From Maricaulis sp. (GTDB lineage: Bacteria > Pseudomonadota > Alphaproteobacteria > Caulobacterales > Maricaulaceae), in contig JAQXCQ010000184.1 of assembly GCA_029251785.1 (NCBI GenBank), positions 1 through 37,549 of the forward strand: a DNA stretch of 37,549 nucleotides, given 5' to 3'. Under the pieces are notes generated by a model that saw nothing but the letters and a program-made list of their open reading frames with translations, had not been told where the DNA came from and ran no database searches. Made by a program: the position numbers and the translations under genes. Positions 15,706 to 24,962 of the stretch are shown here, in pieces; positions within the stretch are counted from its first letter, which is position 1, and every line of letters starts with the position of its first letter.

Positions 15706-18354
15706 ATGAGTCGGAAATCTCACAATAATCGAGCGTCCAGCGACGCCGCGACGGATTCAGCGCCTTCAAGGAGTGACGCATCCGTACAGGCGGGCGGCCG
15801 GGCGAAGACTGGGAATATACGCTGGATTATCATTGCGATAACGGCATTCACACTCGCCTATGGGGGGATTATCCTCACCAAGGTTCAGCAAGAAATTCAG
15901 ACCTTTGTCGCTGATGCCGAGCGTTCCCAGGCGAATAGTGCCGGCTATCTGGCCGAACGAGTCAGTGCCCGTATTGACGGCGCGCGCATTCGTCTGACCT
16001 CTGCCAGCGCGGATCTCGAAACTATTCCGCTGGCGCAAATAGAAGCGGTCGCAGAAGCGCGAATGCGGTCTCTCGATCAGACGGGCTTGTTTCACACGCT
16101 CGCCCTCCTCCTGCCTGATGGCCGGGTTTTGTCTGTCCGCGCGCCCGCTCCACAATTGCGTGACATTATGGGGCGTGCACTTGACGCTGAAAACGGCCTG
16201 ACAACGCATGTAACGCCTGAAGGTGACGCCTTCCTCGCTCTTGCCATTCCGGTTCAACTGGCCGACGGCACTGTGGGGGCCTTTCTCGCACAGCTGCCTG
16301 CCACCGCAATCTTGCCCGAATGGGGCGATGACCGAATTATTGCGCTCACCGACGCAGACGGCGGAATGCTGACCATGCGCCCACAAATGGAGGGCGCGCG
16401 CGCCGGTTTGCCAATCGCCCAACATTTCAACCTCAGCACTGAGCAGATACAAGCACTGGCCGCCGATAGTGGCGGGGCAACGTCGGACGCCAGTATCGGG
16501 GAGGAACGTGTCACTTTTGCCGTTGCCCCGATATCTGACACGGATCTTCTCGTCTTCGCGCTGGGTGAAACCCGGATCGACAACACCGCACTCTTTAACA
16601 CCGCCCTGTTCTATTTCGTCGTCTTCATTGCTCCGATCTTCGTGGCGCTCGGACTCAGCGCCGTTGTGCTGGGTCAGAACCGACGACTCAATTTCACGCG
16701 CCAGAAACTTATCGACAATGAACAACGCTTCCGCTTTGCCATCGAAGGCGCGCGCTGTGGTGTCTGGGATTGGAGCCCGGCGGAAGACAAGGTCATTGTT
16801 ACGGATTCTCTCGCTTTGATGCTTGGCCTTGACCACGCGATCCAGTGCAATAGTCAAGAATTTCTGAGTCTGTTTTCCCGACCCGACCGAGAACGTATCC
16901 GGGCCGCAATGCGAGGCGCTCCTGCGGGTGGCGAGGTCGATCTGGAAGCTATGGCATCGATCGCACCGATCTGGTTACAGTTAAGAGGCCGCCCGCTGGT
17001 CGATGATAATGGTGAATTGACGGGACGCATCGTTGGGGTGGCGATCGATGTCACCGAGCGCAAAGGCGCCCAGGCCCGGGTTGCCGCCGCGGAGTCTCGA
17101 TTGCGCGCTGCTCTGGAATCCATGTCAGAATCCTTTGTGCTTTGGGATGCCAAACATCGCCTGGTGCTGTGGAATCGAAAATTCCGCGATCTGTTTGATT
17201 TCGGAGATGGCATTCTCAAACCCGGCATGGCGTATGCGTCGGTGGAGAAAGCCGCCGCCCGCGCAATTCGCGCCGTCCATGGCGAGACTGTCAGTGCCGA
17301 AACCTACGAGCTGGAACTCGCCGACGGCCGCTGGCTGCACTATTCAGAACGCGCGACCGTCGATGGCGGCCTGGTCAGCGTTGGCGCAGACATCACGGCC
17401 CTCAAACATCAAGAAGGCGCGCTCAAGGAAAGCGAAGGCCAGCTCCGCAAGACCGTCGACGACGTTCAGCGTAGCCAGACCCGTATTTCTGAGTTGGCCA
17501 AAAGCTATGAGGTGGAGAAAATCCGGGCTGAAGAAGCCAATCGCTCGAAGAGTGAATTCCTCGCCAATATGAGCCACGAATTGCGCACACCACTGAACGC
17601 GATCAATGGCTTTTCCGAAATCATGCTCCGCGAAATGTTCGGCCCAATCGGCGATGAGCGTTATGTTGGTTATATGAACGACATTCTGTCCTCGGGTCAG
17701 CATCTACTTGAATTGATCAATGATATTTTGGATATGTCGAAGATCGAAGCGGGCAAGATGGAGCTGCAGACCGAACTCTCCGATACCAGCGAATTGATCG
17801 AACAATGCCTGCGCATCACCCGGGGACGGGCCGAAGAAAAGCAGCTCCTCGTCCGCTCCGATGTCAGCGATCTGCCGGAGGTCGATGTCGATCCTCGCGC
17901 CTTCAAGCAGATCGTACTCAATCTCATTTCCAACGCCGTCAAATTCACACCGGAAGGCGGACGTGTCACCGTTCGCGGCTTCCTCTCCGGTCAGGGCGTT
18001 GCGTATCAGGTTTCGGATACCGGTATCGGCATTGGGACAGACGATTTGCCGCGACTTGGTCGGCCGTTTGAACAGATTGAAAGCCAGCACGCCAAGAGTT
18101 TCCAGGGCTCTGGCCTTGGACTGGCCTTGTCCAAATCCCTGGTCGAACTACACGGCGGCACTCTGACCATTGAATCAACGCTTGGCGAAGGGACGACTGT
18201 CAGCGTCGTGATCCCGATCAATCAGGAACAGCCAATGGTCGTTCAATCCACCAATCAATTGGGGGCGTTTGATGACGAATTTCTCAATAGTGATGGGGAG
18301 TTTGTCGAGACAGATGACGACGAAGAACCCATCGCGTCGTCGGAAACCGCCTGA
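15706..18354 (+). CDS. PleC-like membrane PAS sensor histidine kinase
   Basis: An 882-aa sensor kinase. Order: cytoplasmic N-terminus, transmembrane helix ~39-58, a periplasmic domain ~60-290, helix ~300-322, two PAS domains (~340-455 and ~465-575, the second with LRAALESMSESFVLWD), a coiled segment, HisKA with FLANMSHELRTPLNAI (phospho-His624) and HATPase_c with NLISNAVKFTPEGG, VSDTGIGIG and GSGLGLALSK. An acidic tail closes it. This layout and the HisKA stretch FSEIMLREMFGPIGD resemble PleC/DivJ-type cell-cycle kinases of Caulobacter relatives; another PAS kinase is possible. The ribosome-binding site is weak. It ends six bases from the convergent CnrR-like gene. Confidence 0.85.
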   Translation: MSRKSHNNRASSDAATDSAPSRSDASVQAGGRAKTGNIRWIIIAITAFTLAYGGIILTKVQQEIQTFVADAERSQANSAGYLAERVSARIDGARIRLTSASADLETIPLAQIEAVAEARMRSLDQTGLFHTLALLLPDGRVLSVRAPAPQLRDIMGRALDAENGLTTHVTPEGDAFLALAIPVQLADGTVGAFLAQLPATAILPEWGDDRIIALTDADGGMLTMRPQMEGARAGLPIAQHFNLSTEQIQALAADSGGATSDASIGEERVTFAVAPISDTDLLVFALGETRIDNTALFNTALFYFVVFIAPIFVALGLSAVVLGQNRRLNFTRQKLIDNEQRFRFAIEGARCGVWDWSPAEDKVIVTDSLALMLGLDHAIQCNSQEFLSLFSRPDRERIRAAMRGAPAGGEVDLEAMASIAPIWLQLRGRPLVDDNGELTGRIVGVAIDVTERKGAQARVAAAESRLRAALESMSESFVLWDAKHRLVLWNRKFRDLFDFGDGILKPGMAYASVEKAAARAIRAVHGETVSAETYELELADGRWLHYSERATVDGGLVSVGADITALKHQEGALKESEGQLRKTVDDVQRSQTRISELAKSYEVEKIRAEEANRSKSEFLANMSHELRTPLNAINGFSEIMLREMFGPIGDERYVGYMNDILSSGQHLLELINDILDMSKIEAGKMELQTELSDTSELIEQCLRITRGRAEEKQLLVRSDVSDLPEVDVDPRAFKQIVLNLISNAVKFTPEGGRVTVRGFLSGQGVAYQVSDTGIGIGTDDLPRLGRPFEQIESQHAKSFQGSGLGLALSKSLVELHGGTLTIESTLGEGTTVSVVIPINQEQPMVVQSTNQLGAFDDEFLNSDGEFVETDDDEEPIASSETA

Positions 18355-18360
18355 TTCCCC

Positions 18361-18894
18361 TCAATTATCGCCGCGTTCCGCAGGTGTCGGTCCACGTCTG
18401 CGCCCTCGCAGCGGTCCGCCGCGGCCCTGTCGCCCAGCCGCCAACGCTTGCTCACGCTGTTCGGGCTCAAGGTCTGCGACAAGTTCCAAAACAAGCCCTT
18501 CCACAAAGCCTTCGGCAAGTCGTCGGCTGGCATGCATCTCATCCATTGCGGCGCCCGCCGCGTCGGGATCAAATGGTGTCCGTGACATGATGGCCTCGGC
18601 ATCCAGCCGCGACTGTCGAGCCTGCTGCATCAATTCGCGCGCCTGAGGCATGTTTGCACGCATGCGCTGGCGGGCGTGCGCACGGGCTTGCTCGGGCAAG
18701 GCTTGGACAAATGCGCGAACATTAAAGCCGCCCCGACGGCGGTTTTCACGCCGGGTCTCTTGTCCCCCAATCTGGCCCGTTGATGCCACCCAGCTCGGTC
18801 GATCCGCGCTGCGATGCCACATAAAGCCGATCAGGGCACCGTTCAACAGTACCGATACAAGCAGGGCAATAATCCAGGGTGTGGGCTGCTTCAC
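18361..18894 (-). CDS. CnrR/ZraP-like periplasmic heavy-metal-sensor-type protein
   Basis: A 177-aa protein with one N-terminal membrane helix (residues ~7-27) and a helical periplasmic part: ALPEQARAHARQRMRANMPQ, then a long helical stretch (ARELMQQARQSRLDAEAIM, DEMHASRRLAEGFVEGLVLEL) and an Arg/Gly-rich tail. This fits the periplasmic metal-sensor/chaperone group (CnrR, ZraP, Spy-like). The GTG at 18894 is chosen because it overlaps the upstream stop as GTGA; an ATG at 18912 is the alternative. Being third after an ECF sigma factor and its putative anti-sigma suggests a sensor or effector of the same pathway, as in CnrYXH-type systems (inference). Confidence 0.72.
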   Translation of the reverse strand: MKQPTPWIIALLVSVLLNGALIGFMWHRSADRPSWVASTGQIGGQETRRENRRRGGFNVRAFVQALPEQARAHARQRMRANMPQARELMQQARQSRLDAEAIMSRTPFDPDAAGAAMDEMHASRRLAEGFVEGLVLELVADLEPEQREQALAAGRQGRGGPLRGRRRGPTPAERGDN

Positions 18895-19301
18895 GTTTCG
18901 GACTCCAGCCAATCCACATAATCATCGTCAAAACCGGAAAAGGCATCCGCATAGAGCGCTTCGGCGTCGTCCAGCGGCGTTGTCGCCGCGCCGCCCGCAA
19001 ACCCCAAAGCCACGCCGATCATCAAGGCCGCTGCCGCCGCGACTGGCGCGCGCCATCCCCACACCATCGCCGCGGTCGGAACTGGCAATTCACGCAGAAT
19101 TTTCTGTTCCAGCATCTCGCTCGGCGCAATTTCACCACTGCCAAGCATCTCATCCAACTCGGCTTCCAGCGCCATCGCCGCCTCTGCCAATTCCGGATTC
19201 TGGTCAGCGAACGCCATGGCGTTGGCACGCTCACGCGCGGGCCAACGCTGTGGATCAGCGCCGTAACATTCCAGAATTTGCATAAACCGTTCTTGGGTCA
19301 T
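18891..19301 (-). CDS. Putative anti-sigma factor, single membrane helix
   Basis: A 136-aa protein with a cytoplasmic helical N-terminal region of about 80 residues, one transmembrane helix (VAAAAALMIGVALGF, about 86-107) and a short acidic periplasmic tail. Topology and its position directly after the ECF sigma gene, with a 4-base overlap, are those of anti-sigma factors. The zinc-binding H-x3-C-x2-C motif is absent (only Cys12 is seen), so it is not a typical ZAS-domain protein. Family assignment is by context. Confidence 0.6.
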   Translation of the reverse strand: MTQERFMQILECYGADPQRWPARERANAMAFADQNPELAEAAMALEAELDEMLGSGEIAPSEMLEQKILRELPVPTAAMVWGWRAPVAAAAALMIGVALGFAGGAATTPLDDAEALYADAFSGFDDDYVDWLESET

Positions 19302-19942
19302 GACGTTATACCTTCATTCAATGACGTCGCCTGGCCATAGCTCGCCATCAATTCACCTGCATCCTTGACCAGCAGGGCTTTCAATTTTCTGCGTCCGCGC
19401 GACAGCAGAGATTCCAGTGCATCGACACTCACCGACATAATTTCAGCCGCCTCGATATTGCTCATTTCCTGGAAATGCACCAGTTCCAGGGCTCGTTTTT
19501 GCCGATCCGGCAAATTGACCAGGGCCGCGCGAATTTTTTGCGCCGTTTGCGATCGGCTCAGCTCCGCTTCCTGATCAGCCGATATATCCGGGCGGTCCGG
19601 TGGCGTGTCCGTCAGCACTTCGCGGCGCTTGCGCATGCGGTCATAACAAAGATTGATCGCGATCCGACCAATCCAAGTCGACACCTTGGCCCGCCCGGGT
19701 TCCCATCGTCCAGACGCATTCCACACGCGGATAAACGTTTCCTGCGCAATGTCCTCGGCCTCAACCGCATCATTGAGCATACGGTTCGCCATACCCACCA
19801 CACGGGGCAGACATCGGCCCATAAGCGTGCGCGCCGCAATGCGGTCGCCCTTGGCGATCCGCATCATCAGCGCTTCATCGGTATCATCCTTGACGATATC
19901 CGGGGTGCGCAAACCAGCCCGGCCCTGTTCGGCCATGCTCAT
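19298..19942 (-). CDS. ECF RNA polymerase sigma factor
   Basis: A 214-aa sigma-70 family protein. Region 2 covers about residues 25-95 with DAVEAEDIAQETFIRVWNAS and the -10-binding helix AKVSTWIGRIAINLCYDRMR; region 4 covers about 140-190 with LPDRQKRALELVHFQEMSNIEAAEIM as its helix-turn-helix. Regions 1 and 3 are missing, as in ECF factors. The ATG at 19942 has AAAGGA five bases ahead and is preferred over an upstream extension that would reach into the EF-hand gene. It overlaps the anti-sigma gene by four bases. Confidence 0.86.
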   Translation of the reverse strand: MSMAEQGRAGLRTPDIVKDDTDEALMMRIAKGDRIAARTLMGRCLPRVVGMANRMLNDAVEAEDIAQETFIRVWNASGRWEPGRAKVSTWIGRIAINLCYDRMRKRREVLTDTPPDRPDISADQEAELSRSQTAQKIRAALVNLPDRQKRALELVHFQEMSNIEAAEIMSVSVDALESLLSRGRRKLKALLVKDAGELMASYGQATSLNEGITS

Positions 19943-19979
19943 TATTTTCCTTTCACGCACCTCGGACAAGTCGATGATT

Positions 19980-20531
19980 TTAGTCACGCCACCACTGCCT
20001 GCGATCCTGCCTGCGCTCTGCGGCCGCGTCCAGTTCATCGGGGGAGATCACGCCATCGCTGTTGGAATCCAGCCGGCTGAACAATGGGTCGATTGCGGCC
20101 ATGAATTCAGCCTCTGAGACGCGTCCATCCTGGTCAGTATCTGCCCGCCGGTTATCACCGCCGCGCCCGCGACCGCCACGGCCACCCTGACGGCGGCCCC
20201 GGCGACGCTCACGCATCTCCTCTCCCGCCTCGTCAGCCATCGCGCGTCGCTCCTCGCGCATCGCTTGCATCCGCTGATGAATTGGGGACCTGTCTGCGTT
20301 ATCAATGAATCCATCGCCATTGCGATCCATATAGACAAACATTTCACCCTGCAGCTCGTCGATTTCGGCGCGCGTGACTGAATTGTCGCCATCCGCGTCC
20401 CCCGCGCGCAACATCATGCTCGCGCGCTGCTGAGGTCCACCGCGCCCACCCCGCTGCTGGGCCTCTGCAAGAGCACCCGACAGCAATACAGCTGTTCCTG
20501 CGAGGGTCGTAAGCATTTTGAGAGTATTCAT
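19980..20531 (-). CDS. Secreted EF-hand calcium-binding protein
   Basis: A 183-aa protein with a cleavable signal peptide (LTTLAGTAVLLSGALAEAQ) and four EF-hand loops: DADGDNSVTRAE (45-56), DRNGDGFIDNAD (69-80), DTDQDGRVSEAE (131-142) and DSNSDGVISPDE (155-166). The loops are split by an Arg/Gly/Glu-rich linker (RRRGRRQGGRGGRGRG, 109-124). It probably acts in the periplasm as a calcium buffer or sensor. The ATG at 20531 begins the signal peptide; a longer upstream reading would place extra residues before it. It lies between glnE and the ECF sigma gene with only 37 bases to the latter. Confidence 0.85.
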   Translation of the reverse strand: MNTLKMLTTLAGTAVLLSGALAEAQQRGGRGGPQQRASMMLRAGDADGDNSVTRAEIDELQGEMFVYMDRNGDGFIDNADRSPIHQRMQAMREERRAMADEAGEEMRERRRGRRQGGRGGRGRGGDNRRADTDQDGRVSEAEFMAAIDPLFSRLDSNSDGVISPDELDAAAERRQDRRQWWRD

Positions 20532-20584
20532 GATCCGTATCCTGTATTGTTGTGTCTCACTCGAAACTCCAACGTCGCAACAGA

Positions 20585-23479
20585 TCAATTTCCGTCGCGA
20601 TGAACTGCATCCGGTTGCAAATAACGCGTGAACAGGGCGCGCACACGCTTGCTCCGACCTTGCAATTCCTCCTGCAAAGCGCGCAGGCTGTTCACCTTGC
20701 CGAGCCCCGCCAACAATTGGGCGAAGCCTGAGCTGGCACCATCTGGATCAAAACCGGTGCCGTGAGCCGACCGGATCAATTGCGAAATACCCAGATAGAT
20801 ATGCGCCGTTTCAGTCAGGAAACGTGCATCTTCAATCGACATAATTCCCGTCCTGACGAGCGCCGAAAATGCCGAAGCGGTGCCGCCACGCACGACATCC
20901 TTGTCCGCATGTACCACCTGCAGGCTTTGAGCGATGAATTCGATATCCTGAAGGCCGCCGATACGGGCCTTGAGGTCCCAGACGCCGGATGCGGGCTTGT
21001 CGCGTTCCAGGCGCGCGCGCATATCGCGTGCATCGTCCAGCAAATCGCCAGGTGAGCGTGGCTTCTCAAGCGCGCGATCGATCGCAATCGCAACCGTTTC
21101 CGCTAACCCTGCATTGCCGCTCACCGTGCGCGCGCGCGTCAATGCCATCAATTCCCAGGTCCACGCTTCCTCGTAATAATAGCTGGAAAAGCGGCTCAAC
21201 CGAACAGCAACTGGCCCTGCCCGTCCCGAAGGCCGCAATTGCATGTCCACCTCGTAGAGCTCCCCCTCCTCGGTTGGCACGGACAGCGCGCTGATGAAGC
21301 GTTGGGCAAACCGGGTAAACCATTGTTGGGAATTTTCTTCGCCGTCATAAACAATCACCAGATCGATATCAGAATCCGCCGACAACTCGCCGCCACCCAG
21401 CTTGCCCATGCCCAAAATCACGTAATGGCCGGGCATATCGCCATAGCGCCGGCAGGTTTCGGCCTGCGCTGCTTGTGCCATACATTCCACAGCCGCATCG
21501 GCTATTGCTGTATAGGCAGCACCCGCCGTTTGCGCATCGGCGGCACCGCGCAAAACCTGCGCGCCCACGCGGTAACGCTCCTCACGAACTGCACGGCGGG
21601 CAATATTGAGCATGTCCTCATAACCATCAGCCGCCGCCACGAGCCGCTTCAGACGGCTCAGGAACGCGTCTGGGGCGTCATCGGCCAACGGCGTGGAGAA
21701 ACGCGCATCCAGCATCACATCCAGCATGGCTGGCCGGCGCGCCAATGTCTGCGCCATGCGCGGAGCCATGGTTAAAATGCCGACCAAATCGGCAGCCAGG
21801 CCCGGCTCATTCATCATCAAGGACAGGGGTTGCACACCAAATGGCAAATTTTCGAAGAACACCACAAATCGCAAGAAGGCGGCGTCCGGCTCGCCGGTTT
21901 GCGACATCGCGTCGAGCAGGCGCGGAGCCAGCTTGGCCAACAATGTGCGCGCGCGTGGGCTTCTGACCGCACGAACGCGGCCCGCCGTCCAGTCACTCAG
22001 CGTCTTCCAGACGAGGGCGGCGTCATCAAAACCCAGCGTTTCCAATGTCAAAATTGTGTCTGGCGTCGGCTCAACGCCGGTCAATACCAGAGAACCCGCC
22101 TGCGAGGACATACTGTCTTCGGCATCATGAAACTGGTCGGAGAAATGACCATGCACCCGTCGCAGAACGCCCTCAACCTCCTCATCGAACCGGGCCAAAT
22201 CACCAAATCCAGACAAGGACGCAATCGCGGCTCTCTGCGCTTCATCATCCGGCAGGGTCTGACTCGCCTCATCCTGCAACATCTGCACGCGATGCTCCCA
22301 GGACCGTAGCTTTGAATAATCGGCACTGAGCGCCTTTAACGCGTCATTACTGACCGCTTCACGCCCGCTCAGCGCCCGGAGGGAGTCCAAGGTTGCCTGC
22401 GTCCGCACATTTGGATCACGCCCGCCAAACACCAATTGCGGCACTTGGGCAAAAAATTCGATCTCTCGGATACCGCCCCGCCCAAGTTTTAGATCATGGC
22501 CAGCGGGGGAAATGCGGGCTCGTCGTCCGACCGTCTGGATTTGACGCGCCAGATTGCGAATATCGTCAACGGCCGCAAAGTCTAAGGAACGACGCCAGAT
22601 GAAGGGCTGCATCCAAGTTTGAAATTGCTCGGCCGCCTTCTGGTCACCCGCACATGGCCGGGCCTTGATCCAAGCCGCCCGCTCCCAGGTCTGTCCAAGA
22701 GATTCATAGTAATGAAGGGCGGCATCCGTGGACATCGCAACCGGCGACGCGCCAGGATCAGGCCGCAACCGCAAATCTGTCCGGAAGACATATCCCTCCG
22801 ATGTCTGTTCCTGCAGTGAGCGCATGACAGCTTGAACCAGGCGCGGCAAATGTTTGCGCATCTCCTGCCCGTCCGGAAGCTGGACAGCGTCCGCATCAAA
22901 AAAGCAGATCAAGTCGATGTCTGAGGAATAATTGAGCTCGCACGCGCCCATCTTGCCCAGGGCCAGAATGAAAAGGCCCGGCAACGGATTATTGGCGTCC
23001 TGCACAGGAAGCGCCAGCCCACGTTGACTCAAAAAGCGGACATGAGCCAAAAGCGCCGCGGCAACGGCGGCGTCAGCAAATTGAGTTACGGCCTGAACCG
23101 CCTGCGTCACCGACCAACGACGACACAAATCGGCGAGTGCCACCAGCAAATGCATATCGGCCTTGGCCTGCCGAAGGGCCGTCTCCAGAGCGGGTATGTC
23201 CGCACTCCGCTCGCCGGCCTGACTTACCGCAGCGAGGCAGTTCCGGAGCATGACTTCAGGAGGCTGATTCATGCCGTCGCGCAAAATATCAGGACGTCGG
23301 CGGGCCAATCGTGTCAGATAGGGAGACGCATCAAAAACGCTTCGCAGAAAGTCCCCAGCCACCGCGTCGATATCAGCGTCCAGATCCGGATATTGCGCGC
23401 ACCCGCCCGTCGACCATTGCGGGTCAATCTTCGGCAAGGCGGTCAATTTGGCATGCAGGAGTGGTCGGGCGTCAGTCAT
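20585..23479 (-). CDS. glnE: Glutamine-synthetase adenylyltransferase/deadenylylase
   Basis: A 964-aa bifunctional enzyme that adds AMP to glutamine synthetase and removes it, setting nitrogen assimilation under PII control. Two nucleotidyltransferase domains are seen: the N-terminal one with GKMGACELNYSSDIDL near residue 175 (deadenylylase) and the C-terminal one with GMGKLGGGELSADSDIDL near 690 (adenylyltransferase), separated by helical regulatory segments and each followed by a HD-like helical part. Length matches the family. It lies 39 bases after the sensor kinase gene. Confidence 0.93.
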   Translation of the reverse strand: MTDARPLLHAKLTALPKIDPQWSTGGCAQYPDLDADIDAVAGDFLRSVFDASPYLTRLARRRPDILRDGMNQPPEVMLRNCLAAVSQAGERSADIPALETALRQAKADMHLLVALADLCRRWSVTQAVQAVTQFADAAVAAALLAHVRFLSQRGLALPVQDANNPLPGLFILALGKMGACELNYSSDIDLICFFDADAVQLPDGQEMRKHLPRLVQAVMRSLQEQTSEGYVFRTDLRLRPDPGASPVAMSTDAALHYYESLGQTWERAAWIKARPCAGDQKAAEQFQTWMQPFIWRRSLDFAAVDDIRNLARQIQTVGRRARISPAGHDLKLGRGGIREIEFFAQVPQLVFGGRDPNVRTQATLDSLRALSGREAVSNDALKALSADYSKLRSWEHRVQMLQDEASQTLPDDEAQRAAIASLSGFGDLARFDEEVEGVLRRVHGHFSDQFHDAEDSMSSQAGSLVLTGVEPTPDTILTLETLGFDDAALVWKTLSDWTAGRVRAVRSPRARTLLAKLAPRLLDAMSQTGEPDAAFLRFVVFFENLPFGVQPLSLMMNEPGLAADLVGILTMAPRMAQTLARRPAMLDVMLDARFSTPLADDAPDAFLSRLKRLVAAADGYEDMLNIARRAVREERYRVGAQVLRGAADAQTAGAAYTAIADAAVECMAQAAQAETCRRYGDMPGHYVILGMGKLGGGELSADSDIDLVIVYDGEENSQQWFTRFAQRFISALSVPTEEGELYEVDMQLRPSGRAGPVAVRLSRFSSYYYEEAWTWELMALTRARTVSGNAGLAETVAIAIDRALEKPRSPGDLLDDARDMRARLERDKPASGVWDLKARIGGLQDIEFIAQSLQVVHADKDVVRGGTASAFSALVRTGIMSIEDARFLTETAHIYLGISQLIRSAHGTGFDPDGASSGFAQLLAGLGKVNSLRALQEELQGRSKRVRALFTRYLQPDAVHRDGN

Positions 23480-23518
23480 CTCGTCAACTTGCGATGATTT
23501 GCCCGACAGTGGAAAGCC

Positions 23519-24955
23519 TCAGTCATTGTCCGCGTCTGGTGCCGCCGGCAAACACAGCGAAGCGCGCAGGCCGGGCCCACCTTCTTCCGGGATACCCGAA
23601 CCATCGGCCAGGTCGATTTGACCGTTATGAACATCGACAATCGCCTTCACAAGCGACAGGCCGAGTCCGGTGCCTGGTAAGCTGCGCGAACTGTCGAGGC
23701 GAACAAATCTCTGCAAGGCGCGCTCGCGATCATCGGGCGGAATACCGGGGCCGTTATCCGTCACCGAATACTCAATCCAGCCAGTCGAATTTTGACGTAA
23801 CCGCAAGCAAATTTTTCCACCTGCCGGCGTGTATTTCACCGAGTTTTCCAACAAGTTCGACAGGGCTTGAGAGATCAGACCCCGGTCAGCATAAATCTGC
23901 ATTCCGCCCTGAATTTCCGAGCTGAATTCCAGATTTTCATCCTCGCAAACTGGCTCATACAATTCGGCAAGATCGACCGCGATTAATGCAGGATCCATGC
24001 GAACAATCGACGCCCGGCTTTCGCCGGATTCCAGCCGTGACAGGCTCAGGATCGAATTGAAAACACTCAGCAATTCGTCTGTATCGGAGACAGCTTGTTC
24101 CAGCGCAGCTTCGCGGGATTCCAGGCTCCCCTCATCAAGCAAAGCCTGATCGAGGCGGTTTCGCATTCGTGTCAGAGGCGTGCGCAGATCATGGGCGATA
24201 CTATCGCCCGCATGTCGCATCCGGTGCATCAACGCCTCAACACGGTCCAGCATACCATTAAAATTTTCCGCCAGCTCATCCAGCTCATCACCGGTGAAAT
24301 TGCGCGGCGCGCGCTGCTTCAGGTCGCCCGCCTTTACACTGCGGGCCACCACATTGATGTCATCCAGCCGACGAGCGAAGCGGCGACTGACGAAAATGCC
24401 ACCCGCGACACCCAGCGCCAGCGCCAGCGCCGAGGCCGCCAGGATTGTCGTCGTCATGCGTTCAAGGAGATTGATCTCCTCATCCACATCCAGACCAATC
24501 AATAGGCGATATCCGCCCGGCAAAAGCAGGATGCGTGCACGTGCTTCGCTTTGCCCCTTATCACTCACAGCTACGCCGGTAACAGCCTGTCTATTATAAG
24601 AAAATTGCACCCGGCCGTCACTGTCCGGCACGACATCGCGCGGCCAGCTCAGATTGGATGACCCTGAATCCCGGCCACTTCGATCGACCATCACATACAG
24701 ATAATCGCCCGCCCCGCCTGCGATACGCTCCAGCATATAGGTGTGGATCGAGCTGATGCCGCCCGCATCAAATTGTTCCATCACCGTATTCAATTCTTCA
24801 GTGATGACCGTGTCAGCCCGGCGCAGCATCATCCCCGCCGACGCCGCATAGACGAAGCCGAGGATGACGAAACTTGAAAAGGCAAACAGCCCAGCCGACA
24901 GAAGTGTCTGTCGGAAGGCTGTTGTCCTCAGAAAGGCGGGGGGGCGGTATTTCAC
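23519..24955 (-). CDS. Sensor histidine kinase of the htrA-linked two-component system
   Basis: A 478-aa inner-membrane kinase. Two membrane helices (about 17-40 and 168-190) flank a periplasmic domain of ~125 residues; a HAMP domain follows (RRFARRLDDINVVARSVKAGDL), then HisKA with AGDSIAHDLRTPLTRM (phospho-His255), and HATPase_c with LSNLLENSVKYTPAGG, VTDNGPGIPPDD and LPGTGLGLSLVKAI. It pairs with the OmpR-type regulator immediately upstream, seven bases away. The lipid- or envelope-sensing role is inferred from the linked periplasmic protease. Confidence 0.9.
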   Translation of the reverse strand: MKYRPPAFLRTTAFRQTLLSAGLFAFSSFVILGFVYAASAGMMLRRADTVITEELNTVMEQFDAGGISSIHTYMLERIAGGAGDYLYVMVDRSGRDSGSSNLSWPRDVVPDSDGRVQFSYNRQAVTGVAVSDKGQSEARARILLLPGGYRLLIGLDVDEEINLLERMTTTILAASALALALGVAGGIFVSRRFARRLDDINVVARSVKAGDLKQRAPRNFTGDELDELAENFNGMLDRVEALMHRMRHAGDSIAHDLRTPLTRMRNRLDQALLDEGSLESREAALEQAVSDTDELLSVFNSILSLSRLESGESRASIVRMDPALIAVDLAELYEPVCEDENLEFSSEIQGGMQIYADRGLISQALSNLLENSVKYTPAGGKICLRLRQNSTGWIEYSVTDNGPGIPPDDRERALQRFVRLDSSRSLPGTGLGLSLVKAIVDVHNGQIDLADGSGIPEEGGPGLRASLCLPAAPDADND

Positions 24956-24962
24956 GGCTTAA

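Noticed and set aside
18650-19285. Plus-strand frame of 211 codons across the sigma/anti-sigma genes
   Set aside because: It is Arg/Pro/His-rich antisense noise over well-supported minus-strand coupled genes.
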